This document shows, piece after piece, positions 8,690 to 16,912 of a stretch of 41,046 bases of DNA. The translations under genes were made by a program, and so were the position numbers. This DNA is from an uncultured Oscillospiraceae bacterium (GTDB lineage: Bacteria; Bacillota; Clostridia; Oscillospirales; Oscillospiraceae). How positions within the stretch are numbered: position 1 is the stretch's first letter; each line of letters starts with the position of its first letter. The DNA lies in contig CAKTOW010000016.1 in NCBI GenBank assembly GCA_934590325.1, forward strand, positions 1 to 41,046. Direction: 5' to 3'. The notes under the pieces are model-generated. The model saw only the letters and a list, made by a program, of their open reading frames with translations. It ran no database searches and was not told the DNA's origin.

Positions 8690-10153
8690 ATGGAAGAAAG
8701 AAAAGGCTTTGGATCCAATTTTGGATTCCTGATGGCTGCCGTCGGCTCCGCCGTCGGTCTGGGCAACATCTGGGGCTTCCCCAACAAAATGGGTGCCTCC
8801 GGTGGCTTCACGTTCCTCATCATCTACCTCATTCTGGCAGTCCTGTGCGGCTTCATCGTCATGCTGGGCGAGTTGGCCATCGGCCGCAAGACCGGTAAGG
8901 GCGCTGTGGAGGCATACCACGTCCTGTCCAAGAAGTTCAAATGGATGGGCTGGATGGGCATTCTGTCCGCGTTCTTCATCCTGTTCTTCTACTGCGCACT
9001 GGGTGGCTACTGCATCAAGTATGTGGTGCTGAATGTGGGTGATCTGTTCGGCGCGGGCTTCGGCACCGGCGCGGCAGCTGAGCTGGCCGCGGCCAACGGC
9101 ACCTCCGTGGGTGCTGAGGCTTTCGGCGCCTTCATCGGCAGCCCCACCGAGGCTATCATCTACGGTCTGATCTTCGTGGCCATTACCATGATCATCGTCA
9201 TCGGCGGTATCGGCGGCGGTATTGAGAAGGTCTGCTCCGTGGGTATGCCCGCGCTGTTCGTGATGCTGCTGATCTGCATCGTCCGCGCCTGCACCCTGCC
9301 CGGCGCTGTGAACGGCCTGAAGTACATGTTCGTGCCCGGCTGGGCGGTCACCAACGGCGTTATTGAGAAGGCACCCGACTTCCTGACGGTGCTGGCCACC
9401 GCAGGTGGCCAGATGTTCTTCTCCCTGTCTCTGGGCATGGGCGCCATGATCACCTACGGCTCCTACCTGCAGAAGAAGGAGAACCTGCAGAAGAACGCCA
9501 TCCTCATCATCGTCATGGATACGCTGGTGGCGCTGATGGCCGGTCTGTGCGTCATTCCCGGCCGCTTCGCCCTCGACCCCGACGGCGCGCTGGGCGGCCC
9601 CAAGCTGCTGTTCATCACCATGCAGAACGTGTTCAGCCGCATGGGTCCCATCGGCCCCATCTTCGGCATCCTGTTCTATCTGCTGGTGGTGTTCGCCGCC
9701 GTCTCCTCCTCTATCTCCCTGCTGGAGGTCATCGTGGCGCACTTCGTGGATAAGGCGCGTGACGCGGGCAAGGGCGACAAGCGCAAGCCCTACACCCTCA
9801 TCGCTGCGGCCTGCGTGGGTCTGGGCTGCATTCTGGTCTGCGCCGACGCGCTGGGCAGCACCGGCTTCGCACCGGGCAATATCTTGGGTATGACAGGCGA
9901 TCTGCCCACATGGGCAGCCGACTGGCTGGACTTCTGGGATATGCTGTCTGAGGGCATCATGATGCCGCTGGGCGCGCTGCTGATGTCCCTGATGATCGGC
10001 TGGGAGGTCGGCCCCGATATGGTCAAGGAGGAGTGCGAGCAGTCCGGCCACGCCATGGGCAGCTACGGCTTCTACAAGATCTGCGTGAAGTTCATCACCC
10101 CGCTGTGCATGATCCTGATCCTGTACGGCCAGATCAAGGAATTCTTCTTCTAA
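8690..10153 (+). CDS. Sodium:neurotransmitter symporter family (NSS) transporter 2
   Basis: 487 residues, ATG preceded by AAGGAGAG. Same LeuT-fold layout as the gene at 6650, with the TM1 motif GSAVGLGNIWGFPNKMGASGG, and very similar throughout. It differs mainly by a short insertion in the extracellular loop after TM3 (Ala/Glu-rich, residues ~122-145) and a longer loop near residue 400. The long structured leader suggests separate post-transcriptional control. Tandem duplication with conserved promoters implies two related substrates or conditions (inference). Confidence 0.92.
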   Translation: MEERKGFGSNFGFLMAAVGSAVGLGNIWGFPNKMGASGGFTFLIIYLILAVLCGFIVMLGELAIGRKTGKGAVEAYHVLSKKFKWMGWMGILSAFFILFFYCALGGYCIKYVVLNVGDLFGAGFGTGAAAELAAANGTSVGAEAFGAFIGSPTEAIIYGLIFVAITMIIVIGGIGGGIEKVCSVGMPALFVMLLICIVRACTLPGAVNGLKYMFVPGWAVTNGVIEKAPDFLTVLATAGGQMFFSLSLGMGAMITYGSYLQKKENLQKNAILIIVMDTLVALMAGLCVIPGRFALDPDGALGGPKLLFITMQNVFSRMGPIGPIFGILFYLLVVFAAVSSSISLLEVIVAHFVDKARDAGKGDKRKPYTLIAAACVGLGCILVCADALGSTGFAPGNILGMTGDLPTWAADWLDFWDMLSEGIMMPLGALLMSLMIGWEVGPDMVKEECEQSGHAMGSYGFYKICVKFITPLCMILILYGQIKEFFF

Positions 10154-10163
10154 GCAAGAGCAT

Positions 10164-10199
10164 AAAAAAACACCGGAACGAAAGTTCCGGTGTTTTTTT
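10164..10199. terminator. Bidirectional terminator between NSS2 and feoA
   Basis: Perfect 16-bp stem including the A/T tracts around a GAAA tetraloop (10180-10183). It serves NSS2 on the plus strand and FeoA on the minus strand, overlapping the FeoA stop codon (10200-10198). Confidence 0.9.
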
Positions 10200-10422
10200 A
10201 TGCGATGCTGATCTGTCGGGCGTCCCCGTCCCGCAGCGCCACCACGGTGTCCAGCACGCCGTAGGCGGTGATGCCGCCCCAGGGCGCCCGGTGCAGCGCG
10301 GTCACGGCGGCGCCGGGTGTCAGTCCCAGCTCCTGCATGCGCCGCTGTTTGTGGGGCGGGAGATGCAGTGACACAACGCGGGCGCTGTTCCCCGGCGCCA
10401 GCGCGTCCAATGTCTCCATCAT
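10198..10422 (-). CDS. feoA: FeoA-family SH3-like protein
   Basis: 74 residues from ATG 10422 (AAAGGGGT 7 bases upstream); the family's usual ~75-residue length supports this start over an upstream ATG. Typical FeoA pattern: LDALAPGNSARVVSL, the helix RRMQELGLTPGAAVTALHRAPWGG and a final beta-strand. FeoA assists FeoB-dependent Fe(II) uptake, but here it stands about 6.5 kb from feoB and on the other strand. It is the last gene of the minus-strand run from cdd. Confidence 0.88.
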   Translation of the reverse strand: MMETLDALAPGNSARVVSLHLPPHKQRRMQELGLTPGAAVTALHRAPWGGITAYGVLDTVVALRDGDARQISIA

Positions 10423-10469
10423 GGGCAAAGACCCCTTTCTTCCGTGTCTGTGCCAGTATATGTGCCGCG

Positions 10470-11396
10470 TCACTTCAGGGTGATGCTGTTGTGCAGCACC
10501 GTGGCGCTGTACAGGAACAGCACGTCCGCGTCCTGGGGGAAGGTCACCACCCGCTCCAGCGCGTCGGAGGCCAGATAGCGTATGTCCACTGCGTAGACGG
10601 TACCGTAGCTCTCCGCCAGCAGGGGGATGAGACTGCTGCCGAAGGAATCCCGAAACACCACCAGCGTGCGGCCACTGTCCGCCGTCGGGTTTTCAATGCG
10701 CAGCAGGGACTTACTGCCGCTGAGGAACAGATCGTAGGGCGCTTTCTCCGCGGCGGTAAAGTCGTATATCCCGCCGGTGGCGCCGGTCTCGTAGTCGTAC
10801 ACCGTGCAGGTATCCAGCGCCGGGGAGGTCAGATAGACCAGCGTGTCCGCCTGCAGCGGCTCCTCCGTCTTGCCCCAGTAGCTGCCGTGGAACTCGCCCT
10901 CCAGCGCGCACAGTGTCTCCTCCCGGGTGTCGGGCACAGGCGCACCCATGGCCGTCAAAAGCGCCTCCGCCGCCGGGCGCAGCCGCTCCTGCCGCCAGTG
11001 GGGGTCGGTGCGGTAATAGTCGTCCAGTGCCAGAAGGGAGCCGATGTCCACCGCCTGTACGTTCAGCCGCTCCGCCAGATAGGCGGCGGTCTCCTGCGCC
11101 CCGGCGGGGACATAGCCCTCCGGCGGCACGGTGAACTGCGCCTTGTCCGGCACCACCGCCAGATAAGCGGCGTTGTCCGGGAAGTACTTCTCCAGCAGGT
11201 GGCTGAACCGGTGCACCGCGAAGTCCAGGGACTTACCGTCCCAGGGCGCGTCGGTGGCAGCGGCATAGCCCTCATATACGTAGACCTTGGGGGCCGCAGT
11301 GTCCTGCTTTGTGGGCGATGAGGGCAGCAAGGCAGCGGCTATGAGCATAGCCGCTGCCAGGAGCAGGAACACGATACGCTGTACCAGCTTCTTCAC
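10470..11396 (-). CDS. DHHW-family (AlgJ/SGNH-like) exported protein
   Basis: 308 residues from GTG 11396, which overlaps the stop of the upstream lipoprotein gene (GTGA). N-terminal signal/anchor helix (residues ~5-24). DHHW-family features: TDPHW (variant of the DHHW motif, residues ~134-138), a nucleophile-type motif RDSFGSSL (~250-257) and a terminal beta-sheet. Relatives resemble AlgJ/AlgX-type enzymes that O-acetylate exopolysaccharide, so an extracytoplasmic cell-envelope role is likely. Whether it is catalytic cannot be told. Confidence 0.8.
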   Translation of the reverse strand: MKKLVQRIVFLLLAAAMLIAAALLPSSPTKQDTAAPKVYVYEGYAAATDAPWDGKSLDFAVHRFSHLLEKYFPDNAAYLAVVPDKAQFTVPPEGYVPAGAQETAAYLAERLNVQAVDIGSLLALDDYYRTDPHWRQERLRPAAEALLTAMGAPVPDTREETLCALEGEFHGSYWGKTEEPLQADTLVYLTSPALDTCTVYDYETGATGGIYDFTAAEKAPYDLFLSGSKSLLRIENPTADSGRTLVVFRDSFGSSLIPLLAESYGTVYAVDIRYLASDALERVVTFPQDADVLFLYSATVLHNSITLK

Positions 11397-11950
11397 TGGA
11401 TGGCCTCGTCATAGACGGGCTGCACGCCGAAGATGCCGTTCAGGTGCGACATAAAGGTGTCCACCAGGTCCTCGGCGCCGAACACGGACACCACGTACTC
11501 GCCTACCACGGCCACGGCCACCTTGTCGGGGAAGCCGCACATCCACTGCCGCTGCTGGATGTTGTCCCGCAGCTGGGTCGCCAGCGCGGCGGGGTCATCG
11601 GTGCAGTGATAGGCGGCGGCAGTAAAGGTGTTGGCGTTCATCATGTGCACGAGGGACGCCGCCTGATCCACCTTCGCCGTCTCCGGCAGACCGAGGGCAC
11701 TGTCCACGGCGGCGCGGTCGCTCAGATCGTACACGCCGGGGGCGTCCTCCTTGCTGTTCGCCTCGGAGTAGTCGCCGCCGGAGGTGGGGAACTTCTCATC
11801 CTCGGTGTAGGTGCTCCACACCTTCTCCAGCAGATCCAGCGCGCTGGCGGGGGTATAGGGCTGGTCGCTCTTGTCGTCGGTCTTGCTGCCGCAGGCCACC
11901 AGGCTGAACGCCAGCGCTGCCGCCAGAACGAGGGAAATAAACTTTTTCAT
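11393..11950 (-). CDS. DUF4358-like lipoprotein
   Basis: 185 residues from ATG 11950 (AGGAGG upstream). Lipoprotein signal MKKFISLVLAAALAFSLVAC with the lipobox Cys at residue 20. The mature protein is acidic and ends in a region (DKVAVAVVGEYVVSVFG) resembling DUF4358 proteins of Clostridia, which are often encoded beside DHHW proteins, as here. Function unknown; the coupling suggests joint work at the outer face of the membrane. Confidence 0.75.
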   Translation of the reverse strand: MKKFISLVLAAALAFSLVACGSKTDDKSDQPYTPASALDLLEKVWSTYTEDEKFPTSGGDYSEANSKEDAPGVYDLSDRAAVDSALGLPETAKVDQAASLVHMMNANTFTAAAYHCTDDPAALATQLRDNIQQRQWMCGFPDKVAVAVVGEYVVSVFGAEDLVDTFMSHLNGIFGVQPVYDEAIQ

Positions 11951-12062
11951 GAATTTGTATCCTCCTGAGTTAGGTTTCTGTCCGTAAGACGTAGTGGCGG
12001 GCGCTTTGGTTCCATGGGAACTTTTGCCGTGCCGCCGCACCGCCGGAAACGCTCCGCCGCTT

Positions 12063-12452
12063 TTACAGCCAGGTATGGTCGAAGCCGTAGGGCAGCAGCT
12101 CCTTCAGCGTAAACTTCTTGCTCTCGCCCTTTTTGTTCAGGCATATCACCGTCAGCTCCGGGGCAAACTCCATCATCACCTGGCGGCAGGTGCCGCAGGG
12201 CACGCAGAAGTCGTCGCTCCTGCCCGCGATAACGATGGTGTCGAAGTCCTTGTGTCCCTCGCTGACCGCCTTGACCATGGCCGTCCGTTCGGCGCAGATG
12301 GTGGCGCCGTAGGCGGCGTTTTCAATATTGCAGCCGGTGAACACCGTGCCGTCCCTGCACAGCAGCGCCGCGCCCACGGGGAAGTGGGAGTAGGGCACGT
12401 AGGCCCTATCCAGCATGGCGATAGCCATTTCACAAAGCTGTTTTTCCGTCAT
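12063..12452 (-). CDS. cdd: Cytidine deaminase
   Basis: 129 residues from ATG 12452, SD AGGAGG 7 bases upstream, normal length for tetrameric bacterial CDA. Zinc-site motifs CAERTA (with the catalytic Glu) and PCGTCRQVM, plus the substrate loop NIENAAYGAT. Deaminates cytidine and deoxycytidine to uridine and deoxyuridine for pyrimidine salvage, which fits the uridine phosphorylase at 31003 although the two are far apart. Sits 50 bases downstream of the ABC exporter gene and may be read from the same transcript. Confidence 0.95.
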   Translation of the reverse strand: MTEKQLCEMAIAMLDRAYVPYSHFPVGAALLCRDGTVFTGCNIENAAYGATICAERTAMVKAVSEGHKDFDTIVIAGRSDDFCVPCGTCRQVMMEFAPELTVICLNKKGESKKFTLKELLPYGFDHTWL

Positions 12453-12502
12453 GGTGCATCCTCCTTCATGTTTTCCGTTTTCTTCCTGTTTTATACCGCA
12501 CA

Positions 12503-14380
12503 TCAGCTCAGCTCCGCCTTGCCGGTGTAGAGTTGGTAGTACTTTCCCTTCTGGGCCAGCAGGTCCTCATGGTCGCCCCGCTCGATGATGCGCCCGTGTT
12601 CCAAAACCAGGATGGCCTGGCTGTTGCGCACGGTGGACAGCCGGTGGGCGATGACGAACACCGTCCGCCCCTCCATCAGGGAGTCCATACCCTTTTCGAT
12701 CAGGGTCTCCGTCCGGGTGTCGATGGAGCTGGTGGCCTCGTCCAGTATCAGCACCGGCGGGTCGGACACCGCCGCCCGCGCGATGGCCAGCAGCTGCCGC
12801 TCGCCCTGGCTCAGGCTGCCGCCGTCGCCGGTGATGACCGTGTCATAGCCCTGGGGCAGGTGGCGGATGAAGCCGTCGGCGTTGGCCAGCCGCGCCGCGG
12901 CGCGTACCTCCTCGTCCGTGGCGTCCAGGCGGCCGTAGCGGATGTTGTCGGCGATGGTGCCGGTGAACAGATGGGTGTCCTGCAGCACCATGCCCAGCGA
13001 GCGGCGCAGGGAGTCCTTCTCGATCTCCTTGACGTTGATGCCGTCGTAGGTGATGGTGCCCTCCTGCACGTCGTAAAAGCGGTTGATCAGATTGGTGATG
13101 GTGGTTTTGCCCGCGCCGGTGGAGCCCACGAAGGCGATCTTCTGCCCCGGCTCGGCGAACAGGGACACGTCGTTCAGCACCGTCTTTTCCCCGTCGTAGG
13201 AGAAGGTCACGTGGTCGAAGCGCACGTCGCCCCGCAGCTCCACCAGCGTGCCGTCGGGCTTTTTCCACGCCCAGCAGCCGGTGCGGCGGTCGGTCTCGGT
13301 GAGGGTATCGCCGTTCTTCTCCACCCGGACGATGACGGTCTTGCCCTCGTCCACCTCCGGCTGGGCTTCCATGACGGCGAAGATACGCTCCGCACCGGCG
13401 ATGGCGGCCAGCAGCACGTTCACCTGCTGGCTCACCTGCGAGATGGGCTGGCTCACCTGCTTCACGTACAGCAGGTACGCGCCCAGCGACCCCACGTCGA
13501 ACATGCCGCCGATGGCGAGCAGCCCGCCCACGCAGCACGTCACGGCGTAGTCGATGCGGGACAGGTTGGCCATGGCGGGCATCATGGCGCCGGAATAGGT
13601 CTGCGCCGCCGTGGCGGCCTGACGATAGTCGGCGTTCAGCCCGGAGAACTGCTGGATGGCCTTGCCCTCGTGGTTGAACACCTTGATGACCTTCTGGCCC
13701 TCCACCATCTCCTCGATATAGCCGTTCATGGCACCCAGTGCCCGCTGCTGGTTCTGGAAGCTGACGCGGCTCTTGCCGCCCACACCCTTGACCACCAGCA
13801 GCATCAGCACCAAAAAGGCAAAGGTGATCAGCGTCAGCACCCAGTTCATATACAGCATCATAGCAACAATGCCGATAAACGTCAAGGTGCAGGACACCAC
13901 ACTGGCGAAGCTGGAGTTGATCATCTCCGACACGGTGTCCATGTCGTTGGTGAAGCGGCTCATCAGGTCGCCGGATTGGTGGGTGTCAAAGTACCGCAGG
14001 GGCAGACTCTGCAGCTTGTCGAACAGGTCCTGCCGCAGCTGCGCCACCGTCCGCTGCGAGATGTGCACCATGATGCGGGAATAGGCGTAGGAGCACGCGC
14101 CCGACAGCAGGAACATCCCCATCAGCAGCACCAGCATTTTCAGCAGGCCGCCGAAGTCACCGGGCAGGATATAGTCGTTGATAATGGGCTTGAGCAGGTA
14201 GCTGCTCAGCACCGAGGCGGCGGAGCTGACCACCAGGCACACGAATACCAGCACCAGCGCCGCCTTGTAGCGGCCGATATACCGCAGCAGCTTCTTCACC
14301 GTGCCCCGGAAGTCCTTGGGGCGCTGGAAGCCATGCCCCTGAGGGCCGTGTCCCCGCGGCGCGCGTTTCTGTTCAGCCAT
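12503..14380 (-). CDS. ABC exporter half-transporter, catalytic partner
   Basis: 625 residues: six membrane helices (~35-330) followed by a nucleotide-binding domain. Walker A GSTGAGKTT, signature LSQGERQLLAIARAA, Walker B VLILDEATSSID with intact catalytic Glu, and H-loop IAHRLST. Between membrane and ATPase domains lies a ~45-residue insertion (ending in WKKPDGTLVELRG) typical of a clostridial subfamily. The start overlaps the second half-transporter by 8 bases. Together they form a heterodimeric multidrug- or peptide-type exporter. Confidence 0.9.
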   Translation of the reverse strand: MAEQKRAPRGHGPQGHGFQRPKDFRGTVKKLLRYIGRYKAALVLVFVCLVVSSAASVLSSYLLKPIINDYILPGDFGGLLKMLVLLMGMFLLSGACSYAYSRIMVHISQRTVAQLRQDLFDKLQSLPLRYFDTHQSGDLMSRFTNDMDTVSEMINSSFASVVSCTLTFIGIVAMMLYMNWVLTLITFAFLVLMLLVVKGVGGKSRVSFQNQQRALGAMNGYIEEMVEGQKVIKVFNHEGKAIQQFSGLNADYRQAATAAQTYSGAMMPAMANLSRIDYAVTCCVGGLLAIGGMFDVGSLGAYLLYVKQVSQPISQVSQQVNVLLAAIAGAERIFAVMEAQPEVDEGKTVIVRVEKNGDTLTETDRRTGCWAWKKPDGTLVELRGDVRFDHVTFSYDGEKTVLNDVSLFAEPGQKIAFVGSTGAGKTTITNLINRFYDVQEGTITYDGINVKEIEKDSLRRSLGMVLQDTHLFTGTIADNIRYGRLDATDEEVRAAARLANADGFIRHLPQGYDTVITGDGGSLSQGERQLLAIARAAVSDPPVLILDEATSSIDTRTETLIEKGMDSLMEGRTVFVIAHRLSTVRNSQAILVLEHGRIIERGDHEDLLAQKGKYYQLYTGKAELS

Positions 14381-16109
14381 CTATGCTCACTCCTTCCTGC
14401 TGGGAGCGGTAGACCTCCCGGTAAATGTCGCTCTTTTCCATCAGCTCCTCATGGGTGCCCATGGCAGAGATATGCCCGTCGTCCATCACCAGTATCAGGT
14501 CGGCGTCCATGACGGACGTGATGCGCTGCGCGATGATCAGCTTAGTGGTGCCGGGCAGCACCGTTTTCAGCGCGGCGCGTATCTTGGCGTCGGTGGCGGT
14601 GTCCACTGCGCTGGTGGAGTCATCCAGTATCAGTATCTTCGGCTTGCGCAGCACCGCCCGCGCGATGCACAGCCGCTGCTTCTGCCCGCCGGATACATTG
14701 GTGCCGCCCTGCTCGATATAGGTGTCGTAACCGTCGGGCATCTTCTCGATGAATTCGTCGGCACAGGCCAGGCGGCATGCCTCCTGTATCTCCGCGTCGG
14801 TGGCGTGCTCATCGCCCCAGCGCAGATTCTCCCGTATGGTGCCGGAGAACAGGGTGTTCTTCTGCAGCACCATGGCGCAGCCCCTCCGGAGGGCTTCCAT
14901 GGTGTACTCCTTGACGTTGTGCCCACCCACATAGACGCCGCCGCTGTCCACGTCGTACAGCCGCGGTATCATGCTCACCAGCGTGGTTTTGGCACTGCCG
15001 GTGCCGCCTAAAATACCTACCGTGGCACCGCTGGGCACTGTGAAGCTCACATCGTCCAGATTCCAGGCCTCCGCCGTGTCGTGGTACTTGAAATACACGT
15101 GATCGAAGCGGATGCTGCCGTCCTCCACCCGCAGCGCCGGGTCGGCATCCTTGTCGGTGATGCGGGGCTCCTCGTCCAGCACCTCCACGATGCGCTTGCC
15201 GCAGGCGATGGCGCGGGTCAGCATCATCAGCACCACGGACACCATCATCAGCGACATTAGTATCTCGCTGACGTAGGTGAAGAACGCGATCAGGTCGCCG
15301 GACAGCAACGTGCCCTCCCATACGTAGTGGCCGCCGATCCACATCACCGCCGTGATGGTGCCGCCCATGAGGATCATCATCACCGGCATGAACAGCACCA
15401 CGAAGCCAAAGGCCCGCTCCGCCATGCTGCGCAGCTTCTCGCTTCGCTGTGCGAACTTCTCCTGCTCCTGCTTCTCCCGGACGAAGGATTTCACCACGCG
15501 GATGGCGTTCAGGTCCTCCTGCACCACCAGGTTCACATCGTCCGTGGCGCCCTGCAGGGAGGTGAAGAACGGCCCCACCCGCTTGATGACGATGGCCACC
15601 GCGATGACCAGCAGGGGGATGACCACAAGGAACACCTGGCTCAGCCGTGCGCTGATGATGAGCGCCATCACCAGTGCCGTCACCAGCATCGTCGGGGCGC
15701 GCACCAGCATGCGCATGCCCATGAATGTGGTCATCTGCACCGATGCCACGTCGTTGGTCAGCCGGGTCACCAGGCTGGCGGTGGAGAAGTGCTCGATGTT
15801 GGCAAAGGAGAACCTCTGCACCTGCTCGTACTCCGCCTGCCGCAGCGCCGCGCCGAAGCCCATGGACGCCCTGGCGGCCAGCGCCGCCGCGCCCACGCCG
15901 CAGCCCAGTGCCAGCAGCGCCATAATGACCATTTTCAGCCCGGCGGTCAGGATATATGCCCGGTCGCCGGTGGCGATGCCCACGTCCACGATGTCGCTCA
16001 TCACCTGGGGCAGCAGCAGCTCCAGCACCGCCTCACCGGCGGAGCAGGCGATGGCGAACACCATCAGCAGGCGATAGCCCTTTGTGTAGGGCGCTAATTT
16101 TCTCAGCAT
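14373..16109 (-). CDS. ABC exporter half-transporter, degenerate-site partner
   Basis: 578 residues, six membrane helices plus ATPase. Walker A is GGTGSAKTTL and signature VSGGQKQRLCIARA, but Walker B reads ILILDDSTSAVD, with Asp where the catalytic Glu normally stands; the H-loop is IAQRITS, with Gln instead of His. These changes are characteristic of the non-catalytic site of heterodimeric exporters such as BmrC/BmrD or TM287/288. The start overlaps the MarR gene by 7 bases. Substrate unknown. Confidence 0.9.
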   Translation of the reverse strand: MLRKLAPYTKGYRLLMVFAIACSAGEAVLELLLPQVMSDIVDVGIATGDRAYILTAGLKMVIMALLALGCGVGAAALAARASMGFGAALRQAEYEQVQRFSFANIEHFSTASLVTRLTNDVASVQMTTFMGMRMLVRAPTMLVTALVMALIISARLSQVFLVVIPLLVIAVAIVIKRVGPFFTSLQGATDDVNLVVQEDLNAIRVVKSFVREKQEQEKFAQRSEKLRSMAERAFGFVVLFMPVMMILMGGTITAVMWIGGHYVWEGTLLSGDLIAFFTYVSEILMSLMMVSVVLMMLTRAIACGKRIVEVLDEEPRITDKDADPALRVEDGSIRFDHVYFKYHDTAEAWNLDDVSFTVPSGATVGILGGTGSAKTTLVSMIPRLYDVDSGGVYVGGHNVKEYTMEALRRGCAMVLQKNTLFSGTIRENLRWGDEHATDAEIQEACRLACADEFIEKMPDGYDTYIEQGGTNVSGGQKQRLCIARAVLRKPKILILDDSTSAVDTATDAKIRAALKTVLPGTTKLIIAQRITSVMDADLILVMDDGHISAMGTHEELMEKSDIYREVYRSQQEGVSIDG

Positions 16110-16561
16110 GTTTCCTCCTCCTCATCGGCCAGATTCCGCGCCGCCCGCAGCAGGAAGTCCGTGAACAGGGCCTTCTCAGTACCGCTGAAGCCCCGCTCCA
16201 GCCGCTCGTTCACCTGCTGCAGCACGTCCTGGAAGTCGTCGCGGAACCGGCGGCCGCTCTCGGTCAGCGCGAGTATGCGGCACCGCCCGTCGGCGGTGCT
16301 GACGGTGCGGCGCACCATACCCTTTTCCTCCAGCCGGTCCACGATGCCGTTGACCGTGCTGGGCTTGACCATCAGGTGCCGCTCCAGTGTTTTCTGGTTC
16401 ACCTCATCCTCCGCGTCGTACAGGAACATCAGCGTCCTGCACTGCATGGGGGACACGTCATACTGCTTCAGCAGCTTCCCCATCAGGTTATGCACCTGGT
16501 GATCGCAATACCCGAACAGCGCGCCGAAGTGCGCCGGGCGTTCGTCAAAGCAGAATTTCAT
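16103..16561 (-). CDS. MarR-family transcriptional regulator
   Basis: 152 residues from ATG 16561 (SD AAGGAGGG). Winged-helix pattern: LLKQYDVSPMQCRTLMFLYDA, the recognition-helix region RHLMVKPSTVNGIVDRLEEKGMV and a wing with TADGR. Encoded first in an operon with two ABC exporter genes, and two palindromic boxes sit over its own promoter, so it probably represses the operon until a ligand binds. Confidence 0.9.
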   Translation of the reverse strand: MKFCFDERPAHFGALFGYCDHQVHNLMGKLLKQYDVSPMQCRTLMFLYDAEDEVNQKTLERHLMVKPSTVNGIVDRLEEKGMVRRTVSTADGRCRILALTESGRRFRDDFQDVLQQVNERLERGFSGTEKALFTDFLLRAARNLADEEEETC

Positions 16562-16590
16562 AGCGACCCTCCTTCTTTGATTTAAAATTA

Positions 16591-16617
16591 TTAGCACGCG
16601 AACTATTAGCACGCTAA
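16591..16617 (-). promoter_or_regulatory. Two MarR operator boxes
   Basis: TTAGCACGCTAA (16606-16617) is a perfect TTAGC-N2-GCTAA palindrome; TTAGCACGCGAA (16591-16602) is the same with one mismatch. Centres are 15 bases apart, just downstream of the -10, where bound repressor would block initiation. Confidence 0.8.
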
Positions 16618-16646
16618 ATGGTAGCACCGATACTTTTTATTGTCAA
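16618..16646 (-). promoter_or_regulatory. Promoter of the MarR-ABC operon
   Basis: Minus strand: consensus -35 TTGACA (16646-16641), 17-base spacer, -10 TACCAT (16623-16618), immediately followed by the operator boxes. Confidence 0.85.
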
Positions 16647-16730
16647 TAGCTTTTCCCGCCGGTCACTGTAAACGATTTGTGAACGGAGGGAGACGCTTGT
16701 GAACAATTTGTTAATGTTTTATCAAACCTG

Positions 16731-16759
16731 TTGACTTTTTAACGCACCCTGTGTATGAT
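16731..16759 (+). promoter_or_regulatory. Promoter of candidate small RNA / feoB
   Basis: TTGACT (16731-16736), 17-base spacer, TATGAT (16754-16759). ATGA-N5-TCAT (16755-16767) overlaps the -10 and could be an operator. No Fur box consensus is obvious. Confidence 0.8.
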
Positions 16760-16765
16760 ATATTC

Positions 16766-16848
16766 ATCCGAAAGGATACCCACCCATTGTATTTCTCTCT
16801 CCTTTTACTGAAAAAACAGGCGGCTCTGCAACGAGCCGCCTGTTTTTC
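16766..16848 (+). ncRNA. Candidate ~83-nt small RNA (or feoB leader attenuator)
   Basis: Bounded by a strong promoter and a strong terminator with no open frame. The predicted 5' end folds into ATCC-GAAA-GGAT (16766-16777). A long unpaired pyrimidine-rich stretch with an anti-Shine-Dalgarno segment (16796-16807, TCTCTCCTTTTA) follows, then the terminator. This is the general layout of Gram-positive trans-acting small RNAs. An attenuator for feoB is the alternative; I see no competing antiterminator. Confidence 0.55.
16815..16848 (+). terminator. Terminator upstream of feoB
   Basis: Perfect 12-bp stem AACAGGCGGCTC/GAGCCGCCTGTT around a 6-base loop, then T-tract. No annotated gene lies upstream on this strand, so it ends the short transcript starting near 16766. 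Confidence 0.9.
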
Positions 16849-16912
16849 TTTGCACCCCGCCTGCGGGGTCGTCATAGGATACCCTGTGAAATAACGCGGG
16901 GAGGGACGGCGT

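Noticed and set aside
12533..14512. Long plus-strand open frame opposite the ABC exporter
   Set aside because: Shadow frame without SD or domain; the minus strand has intact Walker and signature motifs.
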